Of a stretch of DNA of 14,986 nucleotides, positions 1 to 7,263 are shown one piece after another (within the stretch, counting starts at the first letter, position 1; every line of letters begins with the position of its first letter). This DNA is from an uncultured Actinomyces sp. (GTDB lineage: Bacteria > Actinomycetota > Actinomycetes > Actinomycetales > Actinomycetaceae): positions 1 through 14,986 of the forward strand of contig CABKMZ010000043.1 in the NCBI GenBank assembly GCA_902373545.1. The letters are read 5' to 3'. The notes under the pieces were generated by a model that saw only the letters and a list, made by a program, of their open reading frames with translations, searched no databases and was not told the DNA's origin. Both the position numbers and the translations under genes were made by a program.

Positions 1-506
1 TTGAGAACGCCCATCGTCGGCTTGTCCTTGGTCACGGTGAAGGCGTGGGTGAAGCGCTCCCCGTTGACCTGCAGGGTGGCCGACACCTGACGGGTTTCGG
101 CGTCCTCATTCTTGTCGGCGGCCACTTCTTCGACGACCAGCAGCGAACTCGCTGAAGCCATGGCATCGTCGGTCAGAAAGACCTCCTGATCGTTCGGGGC
201 GCCCGGGTCGACCATCGCCGTGGCCGCGCTGGCTTTACCGGCGGCCAGCAGGTCCAGGTACTTGCGCACCTGAGCCTCGGGCGTACGAGAACTATTAGCC
301 ACCTTGATAGCCACCACACCGGCGATGACCAGCACAACGAGGACGCCGACCAGAATCCCCACGAGCATGACCCGCTTCTTACCCCGGCCAGAAGAGGGGG
401 TCGACGCCACGCTGCGCCCGGCAGGCACCGGTGGCCCCGGAATCGCAGGGCTCACAGGCGGTGCAGGTATCGGAGCCGCACTCACGTCATTCTTTTCAGT
501 ACCCAT
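1..506 (-). CDS. Paralog 1 of tandem membrane-anchored family (partial, 3' end outside window)
   Basis: This is the N-terminal part (168 codons visible) of a single-pass membrane protein of unknown function. It starts at ATG (506-504), six bases after a GGAG Shine-Dalgarno in a GTGAGGAG context, as in its sisters. Residues 1-42 are Pro/Ala/Ser-rich and presumably cytoplasmic. A KKR stop-transfer-like motif precedes a Leu/Val-rich helix at about residues 47-69, followed by the hallmark RTPEAQVRKYLDLLAAGK, VDPG, FLTDDAMASASSLLVVEEV and GERFTHAFTV blocks. The frame is open to the window edge and ends at the family motif TMGVL, so the beta-rich and cysteine-containing C-terminal parts lie outside. 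It has its own promoter (594-622). Role unknown; the extracytoplasmic first domain resembles NTF2/DUF4878-like folds by motif pattern only. Confidence 0.85.
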   Translation of the reverse strand, partial: MGTEKNDVSAAPIPAPPVSPAIPGPPVPAGRSVASTPSSGRGKKRVMLVGILVGVLVVLVIAGVVAIKVANSSRTPEAQVRKYLDLLAAGKASAATAMVDPGAPNDQEVFLTDDAMASASSLLVVEEVAADKNEDAETRQVSATLQVNGERFTHAFTVTKDKPTMGVL

Positions 507-512
507 CAATTG

Positions 513-541
513 CTCCTCACAACGTTTGACATTCAGCAGCC
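513..541 (-). repeat. 29-bp 5' UTR block identical to the one before paralog 3
   Basis: The 29 bases just upstream of the paralog 1 start, including its Shine-Dalgarno, are identical to 3259-3287 upstream of paralog 3. This shows that duplication or conversion covered the leader as well as the coding sequence, and it may also reflect a shared post-transcriptional signal. Confidence 0.85.
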
Positions 542-593
542 AGGATTGCAGTGCACTCTGTGCGCACCGTCATCCAACCACTCAGGCCTGCCC

Positions 594-622
594 AGTATCA
601 CGCCACGCATGCAACGAGTCAA
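594..622 (-). promoter_or_regulatory. Sigma70-type promoter of paralog 1
   Basis: On the minus strand, TTGACT (622-617) is separated by exactly 17 bp from GATACT (599-594). The predicted transcript start lies about 80 nt before the ATG at 506. The same arrangement occurs at the same place upstream of paralog 3, which supports it as a real conserved promoter. Confidence 0.7.
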
Positions 623-645
623 AGAAGGATCGACATGCGGATAGT

Positions 646-678
646 TGGTGCCCGTCCGCTTCCTGCGGACGGGCACCA
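646..678 (-). terminator. Terminator hairpin after paralog 2
   Basis: A perfect 13-bp GC-rich stem (646-658 with 666-678) and a 7-nt loop start 27 nt downstream of the paralog 2 stop codon. There is no U-tract, as is common for actinobacterial terminators. It sits just before the paralog 1 promoter and so separates the two transcription units. Confidence 0.7.
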
Positions 679-705
679 GGTGTATAGGGACGGCGGAAGC
701 GGACG

Positions 706-1929
706 TTAGAAGAGGAATTGCACCTTGAAGTCCGGCTTGCCATCGGCGGTCAGCTGCAGCAGTCCGTTGTCGTCGTCGAAACGCGCGTCAACTTTCACCA
801 TCGTGTCGAAGTCGTGCGTTCCTGCGAACAGCGTCCCCTCTGTCGTGACCGTGTATGTCACGTTCCCGGAAAATGACGTTGGATCAAAGCTTTCCGAATC
901 GAGAGATGTCGGCTTTTCTTTGATGGAAATAGCGGTGACGCTCTTTCCCCGAATCTGGTTCGAGCAGTCATCCCCCTGATTGCCGGGATAGGTCCCACAC
1001 TTTTCAACGAGCGCCTGAGCTGCTTCGAGAGCAGCAGCTTCCAGCTTGTCGTTATAGGTCGCCTTGAAGGTGACGTCGCTCTCGCCATCGTCATTTTGAG
1101 TGCGCACGTCATCGAGCACGGAGACGGAGACGGGAGTCGTATCAACATACTCGTTCGGCGCGACAGGCGTGAAATTGTATGTGCCCGGATAGAAGAGGAA
1201 GGAACGCCCTTCCATGTAGAGACTTGCTTTGTCAATGGAGGCCTTCGTCTCACCGACGGAGAACTGATCGATTCCATCACCGTCCACGGTCACAGGCACT
1301 GCCAGCGAGTCCCGAATCTTCCAGTTGTCCAGAACGCCCATCGTCGCATCGTCCGCAGTGACACGGAAGGCATGGGTGAAGCGTTCCCCGTTGACCTGCA
1401 TGGTCGCGGTCACCGTGCGCGTGTCGGAATCGTCGTTCGTATCCGCGACGACGTCTTCGACGACCAGCCGCGAGGTTGCCGAAGCCATCACGTCGTCGGT
1501 CAGGAAGGTACGCTGATCGTTATCCACGCCAGGATCGACCATCGCCGTCGCCTCGCTCGCCTTACCGGCGGCCAGCAGGTCCAGGTATTTGCGCACCTCG
1601 GCCTCGGGCGTGCGAGAACTATTCGCCACCTTGATAGCAACGACGCCCGCAATCACCAGCACGACGAGAACACCAACCAGAACCCCGATCAGCTTCATGC
1701 GCTTACGCGCGCCAGGCGAGACCTGCGTGAAGGACACCCCCGCGGCGGGAACCCCACCGGGCCCCGGAACAGGCGCGGCACCGGGTCCCGGAACAGGCGC
1801 GGCACCGGGCCCCGGAACAGGCGCGGCACCGGGCCCGGGAATGGGGGCGGCGCCAGAAGTTGGGTCGACCCCAGCCGGGGACGGTGCAGGTATCTCGCTG
1901 CCGGTAGTTTCGCTATTGTCAGTACTCAC
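706..1929 (-). CDS. Paralog 2 of tandem membrane-anchored family, with Pro-Gly repeat N-terminus
   Basis: A 407-aa single-pass membrane protein of unknown function. I chose the GTG start at 1929, six bases after GGAG in a GTGAGGAG context that matches the sister genes; the longer frame up to 1995 lacks this. Residues 30-58 are a PGPGAAPV tandem repeat, then a KRMK motif and a helix at about 79-99. The outside part has RTPEAEVRKYLDLLAAGK (from 106), FLTDDVMASA (142-151), GERFTHAF (181-188), NWKI (202-205), FSVG (223-226), FYPGTYNFTP (246-255), Cys311 and Cys322, and the terminal GKPDF. The C-x10-C pair probably forms an extracytoplasmic disulfide. A terminator follows and a promoter candidate precedes it, so it is likely monocistronic. 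Function not recognised. Confidence 0.9.
   Translation of the reverse strand: MSTDNSETTGSEIPAPSPAGVDPTSGAAPIPGPGAAPVPGPGAAPVPGPGAAPVPGPGGVPAAGVSFTQVSPGARKRMKLIGVLVGVLVVLVIAGVVAIKVANSSRTPEAEVRKYLDLLAAGKASEATAMVDPGVDNDQRTFLTDDVMASATSRLVVEDVVADTNDDSDTRTVTATMQVNGERFTHAFRVTADDATMGVLDNWKIRDSLAVPVTVDGDGIDQFSVGETKASIDKASLYMEGRSFLFYPGTYNFTPVAPNEYVDTTPVSVSVLDDVRTQNDDGESDVTFKATYNDKLEAAALEAAQALVEKCGTYPGNQGDDCSNQIRGKSVTAISIKEKPTSLDSESFDPTSFSGNVTYTVTTEGTLFAGTHDFDTMVKVDARFDDDNGLLQLTADGKPDFKVQFLF
1757..1852 (-). repeat. 24-bp tandem repeat encoding PGPGAAPV units
   Basis: Three 24-bp units (1757-1780, 1781-1804, 1805-1828), differing by one base at most, are followed by a fourth degenerate unit (1829-1852). 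They encode an extended Pro-Gly-rich linker before the membrane helix of paralog 2. The other paralogs lack this expansion. Copy number may vary between strains by replication slippage. Confidence 0.9.
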
Positions 1930-2018
1930 GACTCGCTCCTCACGATGCGTTGATGGTCCGGGGCCAGCATCGGGCGACAAACACACCAATACCAACCACC
2001 AGTCAAAAAGACGTGCCC

Positions 2019-2047
2019 ATGATCACACACCACCAACCGAGAGTCAA
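2019..2047 (-). promoter_or_regulatory. Candidate promoter of paralog 2
   Basis: On the minus strand, TTGACT (2047-2042) is 17 bp from GATCAT (2024-2019). The flanks align with the promoter regions of paralogs 1 and 3 (a shared GCCCATGATCAC / GCCTAGTATCAC-type context on the plus strand). The -10 box is a degraded version of GATACT, so expression may be weaker. A second TTGACT at 2006-2001 has no good -10 partner. Confidence 0.5.
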
Positions 2048-2071
2048 AGCTGTGTCACACTACGGATACGA

Positions 2072-2106
2072 CGCGCTCCCCGACCGCCAAGCGATCGAGG
2101 AGCGCG
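2072..2106 (-). terminator. Terminator hairpin after paralog 3
   Basis: An 8-bp stem (2072-2079 with 2099-2106) extends inward by three more pairs after a mismatch. It begins 24 nt past the paralog 3 stop codon and lies just before the paralog 2 promoter. There is no clear U-tract. Confidence 0.55.
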
Positions 2107-2130
2107 ACAGGTCGCACATGCCGGGGGACC

Positions 2131-3252
2131 TTAGCGGGTAAAACTCACCTCGAAGTCGGGCTTACCATCCTTGTCGAGCTTGAGCACTTGGTTGTCATCC
2201 AGCTGCGCGCGAATCTCCACCTTGGCCTCCACGTCTTGCGTGCCTGCCATGTAGTACTTGTTGGAGGACGTCACCGTGAAGACGACAGTCGCGCGAAAGA
2301 ACGTCGGCTGCTCCTCGGACACCGGCGCCAGCGCCTTCGGCATTGAGCCGCCCGTTACCGCGGTGACGGCATCGCTCTGGATCGCAAATGGGCACCAAGA
2401 CTTCTGGTTGTCCGGAATGGTCGAGCAGGTGTCAACGGCCCGTTGCCCCGCCTCGATCGCGGCCGCCGTCAGCTTGGTGTTGTAGGTGGCCTTGAGAGTT
2501 ACGACGTTGTCTCTGCCACCCAGCCCATCATCGAGGACAGAAACCGTCTCGGGGTTGGAGTCTGCATACTCGCTCGCCGCGATTGGCGTGAACGTGTAGA
2601 CGCCGGGGTAGAAGAGGTAGTCTTTCTCCTGGTCGTTACGGCCCGCCGCGGACGCATCGGCATTCACGCCGCCGACGCTGAACTGGGCGTATCCCTCGGC
2701 GTCAACGCTCACCCGCCCGGTCAGAGAATCCTTGACTGTCCAGTTATTCAGAACGCCCATCGTCGACGGCCCCTTCGTCACGGTGAAGGCGTGGGTGAAG
2801 CGTTGCCCGTTGACCTGCATGGTGGCGGTCACCATGCGCGTATCAGAACTGTCATTCTTATCGGCGACCACGTCCTCGACGACCAGCAGCGAGCTCGCCG
2901 AAGCCATCACGTCGTCGGTCAGAAAGACGCGCTGATCATTATTCACTCCGGGATCGACCATCGCCGTCGCCGCGCTCGCCTTACCGGCGGCCAGCAGGTC
3001 CAGGTATTTGCGCACCTCGGCCTCGGGCGTGCGAGAACTATTCATCACCTTGATCGCCACCACACCAGCAATCACCAACACCACGAGGACGCCGACCAGA
3101 GCCCCAATCAGCTTCACGCGCTTCTTCCCCACAGCGGACACCGGCGCAAAAGCCACGCCTCCCCCGGCTGGCGTCGGCGACCCAGTAACCGCAGGGGTCG
3201 CAGGCGGAGCCGGTATCGGAGCCGCGCTCGCATCATTCTTTTCAGTGCCCAT
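2131..3252 (-). CDS. Paralog 3 of tandem membrane-anchored family
   Basis: A 373-aa single-pass membrane protein of unknown function. The start is the second of two adjacent ATGs (3252), six bases after GGAG, which gives the same MGTEKND N-terminus as paralog 1. It has a Pro/Ala-rich cytoplasmic tail (1-42), KKR, a helix at about 47-69, RTPEAEVRKYLDLLAAGK (from 74), FLTDDVMASASSLLVVEDVV, RFTHAFTV (151-158), MGVLNNW (165-171), FSVGG, FYPGVYTFTP (214-223), Cys276 and Cys287 (C-x10-C), and the terminal GKPDFEVSF. It carries its own strong promoter and a following hairpin. The 71 bp at 2973-3043 are identical to paralog 2, pointing to recent duplication or gene conversion. No enzymatic motif is visible; an envelope binding or sensing role is speculation. 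Confidence 0.9.
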   Translation of the reverse strand: MGTEKNDASAAPIPAPPATPAVTGSPTPAGGGVAFAPVSAVGKKRVKLIGALVGVLVVLVIAGVVAIKVMNSSRTPEAEVRKYLDLLAAGKASAATAMVDPGVNNDQRVFLTDDVMASASSLLVVEDVVADKNDSSDTRMVTATMQVNGQRFTHAFTVTKGPSTMGVLNNWTVKDSLTGRVSVDAEGYAQFSVGGVNADASAAGRNDQEKDYLFYPGVYTFTPIAASEYADSNPETVSVLDDGLGGRDNVVTLKATYNTKLTAAAIEAGQRAVDTCSTIPDNQKSWCPFAIQSDAVTAVTGGSMPKALAPVSEEQPTFFRATVVFTVTSSNKYYMAGTQDVEAKVEIRAQLDDNQVLKLDKDGKPDFEVSFTR

Positions 3253-3258
3253 CATGCA

Positions 3259-3287
3259 CTCCTCACAACGTTTGACATTCAGCAGCC
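3259..3287 (-). repeat. 29-bp 5' UTR block identical to the one before paralog 1
   Basis: Exact second copy of the block at 513-541, again immediately upstream of the start codon and including the Shine-Dalgarno. Confidence 0.85.
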
Positions 3288-3338
3288 GAGAGGCGGCACA
3301 CTCTGTGATTCCGACCATCCGACCACTTGGGCGTGCCT

Positions 3339-3367
3339 AGTATCACACCACGGTCCTCACCAGTCAA
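3339..3367 (-). promoter_or_regulatory. Sigma70-type promoter of paralog 3
   Basis: On the minus strand, TTGACT (3367-3362) is 17 bp from GATACT (3344-3339). It is identical in both boxes and in spacing to the paralog 1 promoter and sits at the equivalent distance from the start codon. Confidence 0.7.
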
Positions 3368-3391
3368 AGACTGATCACAGTACGGATAAGC

Positions 3392-3449
3392 GGTGCCCAT
3401 CGGTACCGTGCAGAGAGCTACTCAGGTACCGACCATCTGTGAAGGCACC
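3392..3449 (-). terminator. Weak or decayed hairpin after paralog 4
   Basis: An inner 7-bp stem (3401-3407 with 3425-3431) and an outer 6-bp stem (3392-3397 with 3444-3449) are separated by unequal unpaired stretches. The outer arm touches the stop codon of paralog 4. The position matches the terminators after paralogs 2, 3 and 5, but the structure is much less perfect. Confidence 0.35.
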
Positions 3450-4567
3450 TAATAGCGGAAGGTGAGTGTGACGTCCGGTTTACCGTCGGCAGTGAGCGTC
3501 AGCATCCCCTGATCATCTATTTCTGCCTCAACGATTACCGTTGTTTCTACTTCTCTCGTTCCGGTGGCGGAGGTAAGCTCGAAGACCATATCTCCTTCAA
3601 GCGTTCTGTCTGTCAGTCTGCGTGTGCTGAACTCGGCAGGCAGCTGCTTGATGACAACAGATGTCACCGACGACGCACCGATCGCGTCGGGGCATCGGCT
3701 TGAGCTACTCCACTGACCAGGGACACAGGAGTTGATGCGTTCGCGAATCATCTCGTTCACCTCGTCCTTGAACTTGTCGGTGAAGGTTCCCACAAAGGTC
3801 ACGTCGTCGTTCCCGCTGCCGATCGACGTACTGCGAACGGCGTCCCGAACGGAGACGGTTGCGGGATAGGCCTCGACGTACTCATTGGGCGCGACGGGGG
3901 TAAATGTGTAGACCCCGGGGTAGAAGAAGAAGGAACTCGAGCGCGACGCGACGCCACTTCGCCCCACCGACGCACTGACGGATCCGACTGAGAACTGGTC
4001 AATTCTTTCACCGTTGACACTCACGGGCACCGCGAGGGAATCTGTGATTGTCCAGTTGTTGAGGAGGCCCATCATCGCCTCATCCGCTGTCACAGTGAAG
4101 GTGTGGGTGAAGCGCTGGCCATCGACCGTCATGGTCGCGGTGACCTCGGCGATGTTGGAGTCCTCGCCGCTTTTGTCGGAGACCACGTCCTCGACGACCA
4201 GCAGAGATGTGGCCGAGGCCATGGCCTCGTCGGTGAGAAACACCCGCTGGTCGTTACGCACGCCGGGGTCCACCATCTCCGTCGCTTCGGTACCTTTACC
4301 GGCGGCCAGCAGGTCCAGGTACTTGCGCACTTGCGCCTCGGGCGTACGAGAAGTATTCACTACCGTGATCGCAACGACGCCAGCGATGGCCAGCACAACG
4401 AGGACGCCGACCAGGACCCCAATCAGCTTCACCCGCTTTTTCCCCGAAGCGGACACCGGCGTCAACGCCACGCCTCTCCCAGACGCCGTCGACGGACCCG
4501 GAACCGCCGGGGTTTCGGGCGGTGCCGGTATCGGAGCCGCGTTCATGTCGTGGTTCTGGACGTCCAT
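3449..4567 (-). CDS. Paralog 4 of tandem membrane-anchored family
   Basis: A 372-aa single-pass membrane protein of unknown function. Two adjacent ATGs (4570 and 4567) follow GGAGGAG; the second keeps the six-base spacing of the family. It has a Pro/Ala-rich N-terminus with an internal MNAAPIPAPP stretch shared with paralogs 1 and 3, KKR, a helix at about 47-70, RTPEAQVRKYLDLLAAGK, FLTDEAMASATSLLVVEDVV, RFTHTFTV (152-159), LLNNWTI, FSVG, FYPGVYTFTPVAPNEY (215-230), Cys281 and Cys292 (C-x10-C), and the terminal GKPDVTLTF. The region between the FYPGVY and cysteine motifs differs strongly from paralogs 2 and 3. The TTGACT/GATACT promoter of the other copies is not evident here, so it may use another promoter or read-through. 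Confidence 0.9.
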   Translation of the reverse strand: MDVQNHDMNAAPIPAPPETPAVPGPSTASGRGVALTPVSASGKKRVKLIGVLVGVLVVLAIAGVVAITVVNTSRTPEAQVRKYLDLLAAGKGTEATEMVDPGVRNDQRVFLTDEAMASATSLLVVEDVVSDKSGEDSNIAEVTATMTVDGQRFTHTFTVTADEAMMGLLNNWTITDSLAVPVSVNGERIDQFSVGSVSASVGRSGVASRSSSFFFYPGVYTFTPVAPNEYVEAYPATVSVRDAVRSTSIGSGNDDVTFVGTFTDKFKDEVNEMIRERINSCVPGQWSSSSRCPDAIGASSVTSVVIKQLPAEFSTRRLTDRTLEGDMVFELTSATGTREVETTVIVEAEIDDQGMLTLTADGKPDVTLTFRY

Positions 4568-4708
4568 CATGTTCTCCTCCCGAGATGTGGCGTTCCATGG
4601 CCGGTCTCAGGCCACAATCAACACATCCCTTTATTCGACCACAAAGACCTTCCCAGTGTGACATCACGCGCGCACCCAGCCACACAACGATGAGAGAGCG
4701 GATACAAC

Positions 4709-4743
4709 TGTGCTCCCCGGTCACCGAGCGACCGGGGAGCACA
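4709..4743 (-). terminator. Strong terminator hairpin after paralog 5
   Basis: A perfect 14-bp GC-rich stem (4709-4722 with 4730-4743) and a 7-nt loop lie 12 nt beyond the paralog 5 stop codon. There is no U-tract. It is the longest uninterrupted stem in the window. Confidence 0.75.
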
Positions 4744-4755
4744 TATTGCTGGCGA

Positions 4756-5988
4756 TTACTCCGGTGCGAACTCCACCCAGAAATGCGGCTTACCCGACGC
4801 GTCAAGCGAGAGCTTCCCGTCTTCGTCGAACTCGGGGGTCGCAATCGCCGTCGTCTTTATGTCCTGGGTCATTGTATCCGCAACCCTCTGAATTCTGAAG
4901 GTCACGTCGCCCTGAAAGCGATTGGGTTCCCACTGACCAGGTTTCAGTTCCGTCGGCAGCTTCTTGACCTCAAGGAGCGAGAGGGTACGCGACTGCAGGG
5001 CGAAAGGGCAGACGGCGTCGAGGTTTCCGGGCGGGGTGACGCACGAGTTAGCCTGCGCCACGACCGCGTCGAGCGCGGCAGACAATAATGCGTCAGAGTA
5101 CGTCGACTCGACCGTCACGTTCACGAGTGGATCCGCACCGTATTGGTACTCGGTTCGCGTCGCCCTGAGGGTGGCCGGCTCGGCCTCAATGTAATCCCCA
5201 AGGTCGGCGGCGTTGACCGTGTAGACACCCGGATAGAACATGTAGGTCGGGGACGTGAACGGGAACGAATCGTAGTCGCTGACGGGTGCGCTCACACCAC
5301 CGACGCTGAACGTGGAGACACCCTTGATTCTGACGGCGACGGGGGTCATGAGCGCATTCCGAATCTTCCAGTTCTTGATGACACCCAGGGTCGGTTTCAC
5401 CTCCGACACCTCGAAAGGGAAGGTGAAGCGGATGCCGTCGACCAGCACGGTGGCGTCAACGATATGCGTCTGCGCGTCCGAGTCTGGGTTCCTGTCGACC
5501 ACTTCTTCGACTCGCATCAGTGAGCTTGCCGAGGCCATGACCTCGTCCGTCAGGAAGACGCGTTCACTGTTGGGGATCCCGGGATCGACCATCTCAGTTG
5601 CCGCGCTCGCCTTGCCCTGCGCGAGATAGTCCAGGTAGCGCTGCACCTCCGCCTCGGGCGTACGCATGGAATTCGCGAGCACGAAGCTACCGAGAGCCAC
5701 ACCGACGAAGACCACCGCAACGATGACCGCAAGCACGACGGGACTGACACGCTGACGCGACGCCGACTGGACCGGAGCACCACCAGGGTATGGAGCCGCG
5801 GCTCCTGGGGCTGACATTGCAACCGGTGCGGCCACCTGATAGTGCCCATATCCGGGCACCGGTGTAGCTGCCTGCGACGGAGGGGACGGAACCGCTGAGA
5901 GCGTCGGCGGGTCGGGGACGGGGTCGAAATCCATGCCAGAGGCGGGCCGAAACGAGGCCCCCGTCGGGCCATTGTGTCTTGCATCCAT
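4756..5988 (-). CDS. Paralog 5, more divergent member of the tandem membrane-anchored family
   Basis: A 410-aa single-pass membrane protein of unknown function. The ATG at 5988 follows AAGGAG with good spacing; the frame extends upstream to 6105 but would then run across the predicted promoter. The N-terminus (1-80) is long, rich in Pro, Ala, Gly and Tyr, and unlike the MGTEKND type. The helix is at about 84-105, then RTPEAEVQRYLDYLAQGK (109-126), FLTDEVMASASSL (145-157), a weaker IRFTFPFEV (186-194), NWKI, FSVGG, FYPGVYTV (251-258), Cys316 and Cys327 (C-x10-C), and the terminal GKPHFWVEF. It keeps every family landmark but has drifted from paralogs 1-4, so it is probably an older duplicate. 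A strong hairpin follows the stop codon. Confidence 0.9.
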   Translation of the reverse strand: MDARHNGPTGASFRPASGMDFDPVPDPPTLSAVPSPPSQAATPVPGYGHYQVAAPVAMSAPGAAAPYPGGAPVQSASRQRVSPVVLAVIVAVVFVGVALGSFVLANSMRTPEAEVQRYLDYLAQGKASAATEMVDPGIPNSERVFLTDEVMASASSLMRVEEVVDRNPDSDAQTHIVDATVLVDGIRFTFPFEVSEVKPTLGVIKNWKIRNALMTPVAVRIKGVSTFSVGGVSAPVSDYDSFPFTSPTYMFYPGVYTVNAADLGDYIEAEPATLRATRTEYQYGADPLVNVTVESTYSDALLSAALDAVVAQANSCVTPPGNLDAVCPFALQSRTLSLLEVKKLPTELKPGQWEPNRFQGDVTFRIQRVADTMTQDIKTTAIATPEFDEDGKLSLDASGKPHFWVEFAPE

Positions 5989-6073
5989 TGCGCGCTCCTT
6001 ACGACGTCCAGGCGTCACGTCACGGGAACGCGGCCAGGCACTTCCTCGACAAACGGTTACCGTGACAGGGTAA

Positions 6074-6102
6074 GAATTAGCACCGTCCCAAACCTCCGTC
6101 AA
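6074..6102 (-). promoter_or_regulatory. Candidate promoter of paralog 5
   Basis: On the minus strand, TTGACG (6102-6097) matches five of six -35 bases. TAATTC (6079-6074) lies 17 bp away, and AATTCT at 18 bp is an alternative -10. An 11-bp near-palindrome with 5-bp arms at 6053-6063 lies just downstream and could be an operator. No clear terminator separates paralog 6 (stop at 6135) from this promoter. Confidence 0.45.
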
Positions 6103-6134
6103 CACCCGTCAGCAATGACTATTACTTGTTATAT

Positions 6135-7256
6135 TCACGAAGAAGGCGAATCCCCTGACGACGATGGAATGCTGAGCATGACGGAGATGACGGGTTTTCC
6201 GTCAATATCGGTAACCGGAACTCCTGCGTCTGAGAGCTCGACCGTCATTGTCGGTCTCAGGGTGAGAGTGTGGGGATGGCGATCCGGCAACCAGGATCCA
6301 GGGTCCTGGTATGTGATGACGGCGTCTTCTCCGGTATAGGCACCAGAGTCGTTCACGCTTACCAGCGTGGACGGTAACGTCGTGACCTCAAGGACGCTGA
6401 GACTCGAAGAGCGCAGGGCACTGGGGCACATCTGATCCGCATTACGCCCCAACGTCCCACATGCCTGCACCGCGTCTTGCGCGGCGCGCAAGACCTCACC
6501 CCTCAATTGTGAATTGAGCGAGCCTTCCAACGTGACGTGCGTCGTCTCGTAGGAACTCCCCTGCGTCCCGTCCTCAACGACGGCACGCGCGGACTGCGCG
6601 TCCACATATTCCCCTGTTCCCTCAGGTTGAAGGTCGTAGACACCTGGGAAGAAGAGGTATTCCATTCCTTCCGGAGCGGACGAATCAAGGTCCGTGACGG
6701 CACCCCCGACGCTAAACCGGGGAACGTGATGTCCCGAAACTTTCAGGGGAACAACGAGGCCTTCACGGATTGTCCAGGTAGACATGATGCTATCTTCACG
6801 ATCCTTGCGGTCGAGGGTGAAAACATGAGTAAAGCGATGGCCGTCAAGCCGAAGCGCGGCCGTCACCTTCGACGTTTCCACCCGCTTGCCTCGGGTATCT
6901 TCCGCCTCAACAGCTTCCACCTCTAGGCGCGATGCAGCCGAAGCCAGAACCTCATTCGTCAGGAAGATCCTCTGATCGTTGGGCACACCGGGATCAACCA
7001 TCGACAGGGCTCCCTCCGCGTCGCCCTTGGCAAGGTAGGACAAGTACCGGCGTACTTCCCTCTCGGGAGTACTTTCCTTCCCCGCCATCCAGAACCCGAA
7101 GCCGATAACGAGCACAAAGCACACGACCGCCACGATCGACCGCTTCATACGTTCCCTGCAGCGGCAGAGAGCCACGGGGAAACGGCAGGGCGTTGTCCCC
7201 CTTCTGCTCGCGGCACCCGGTACCCCATACTGCGGGCCAGACAACTGAGTCCTCAT
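6135..7256 (-). CDS. Paralog 6, divergent member of the tandem membrane-anchored family
   Basis: A family member of unknown function, 373 aa if it starts at ATG 7256. That start follows a GTGAGGG context resembling the GTGAGGAG leaders of its sisters. A second ATG at 7148 (337 aa, weak AGGGA) is possible: residues 1-36 are Cys- and Arg-rich and use rare AGA, AGG, ACA and GTA codons, so they may not be translated. The helix is at about 38-58, then STPEREVRRYLSYLAKGDAE (62-81), VDPGVPNDQRIFLTNEV, HRFTHVFTL (140-148), FSVGG (181-185), FFPGVYDL (202-209), Cys266 and Cys277 (C-x10-C), and the terminal IDGKPVISVML. The first domain ends WTI instead of NNWTI. It is the outermost intact copy and the most diverged. 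An inverted repeat overlaps its start region. Confidence 0.85.
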   Translation of the reverse strand: MRTQLSGPQYGVPGAASRRGTTPCRFPVALCRCRERMKRSIVAVVCFVLVIGFGFWMAGKESTPEREVRRYLSYLAKGDAEGALSMVDPGVPNDQRIFLTNEVLASAASRLEVEAVEAEDTRGKRVETSKVTAALRLDGHRFTHVFTLDRKDREDSIMSTWTIREGLVVPLKVSGHHVPRFSVGGAVTDLDSSAPEGMEYLFFPGVYDLQPEGTGEYVDAQSARAVVEDGTQGSSYETTHVTLEGSLNSQLRGEVLRAAQDAVQACGTLGRNADQMCPSALRSSSLSVLEVTTLPSTLVSVNDSGAYTGEDAVITYQDPGSWLPDRHPHTLTLRPTMTVELSDAGVPVTDIDGKPVISVMLSIPSSSGDSPSS

Positions 7257-7263
7257 TGACACC

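Noticed and set aside
1757..1852. CRISPR-like repeat array
   Set aside because: Units are contiguous, with no spacers, and encode an in-frame Pro-Gly linker.
1096..1953. Long plus-strand open frame opposite paralog 2
   Set aside because: It is antisense to a clear family gene, Arg/His-rich as expected from GC-rich complement reading, and the same antisense pattern recurs opposite paralog 3. No homology or plausible ribosome-binding site.
2443..3465. 340-codon plus-strand frame opposite paralog 3
   Set aside because: Shadow of codon bias on the other strand; it also runs through the promoter and terminator region of the neighbouring cassette.
4568..4700. TTGACT/GATACT promoter for paralog 4
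   Set aside because: The region keeps only a loose resemblance to the other leaders. No -35/-10 pair with 16-18 bp spacing was convincing.
1..7256. Assigning the array to the TcaA family
   Set aside because: Only the layout (tail, one helix, NTF2-like part, beta part with a PGxY-type motif) is similar. There is no zinc ribbon at the N-terminus and no motif-level match I can defend.
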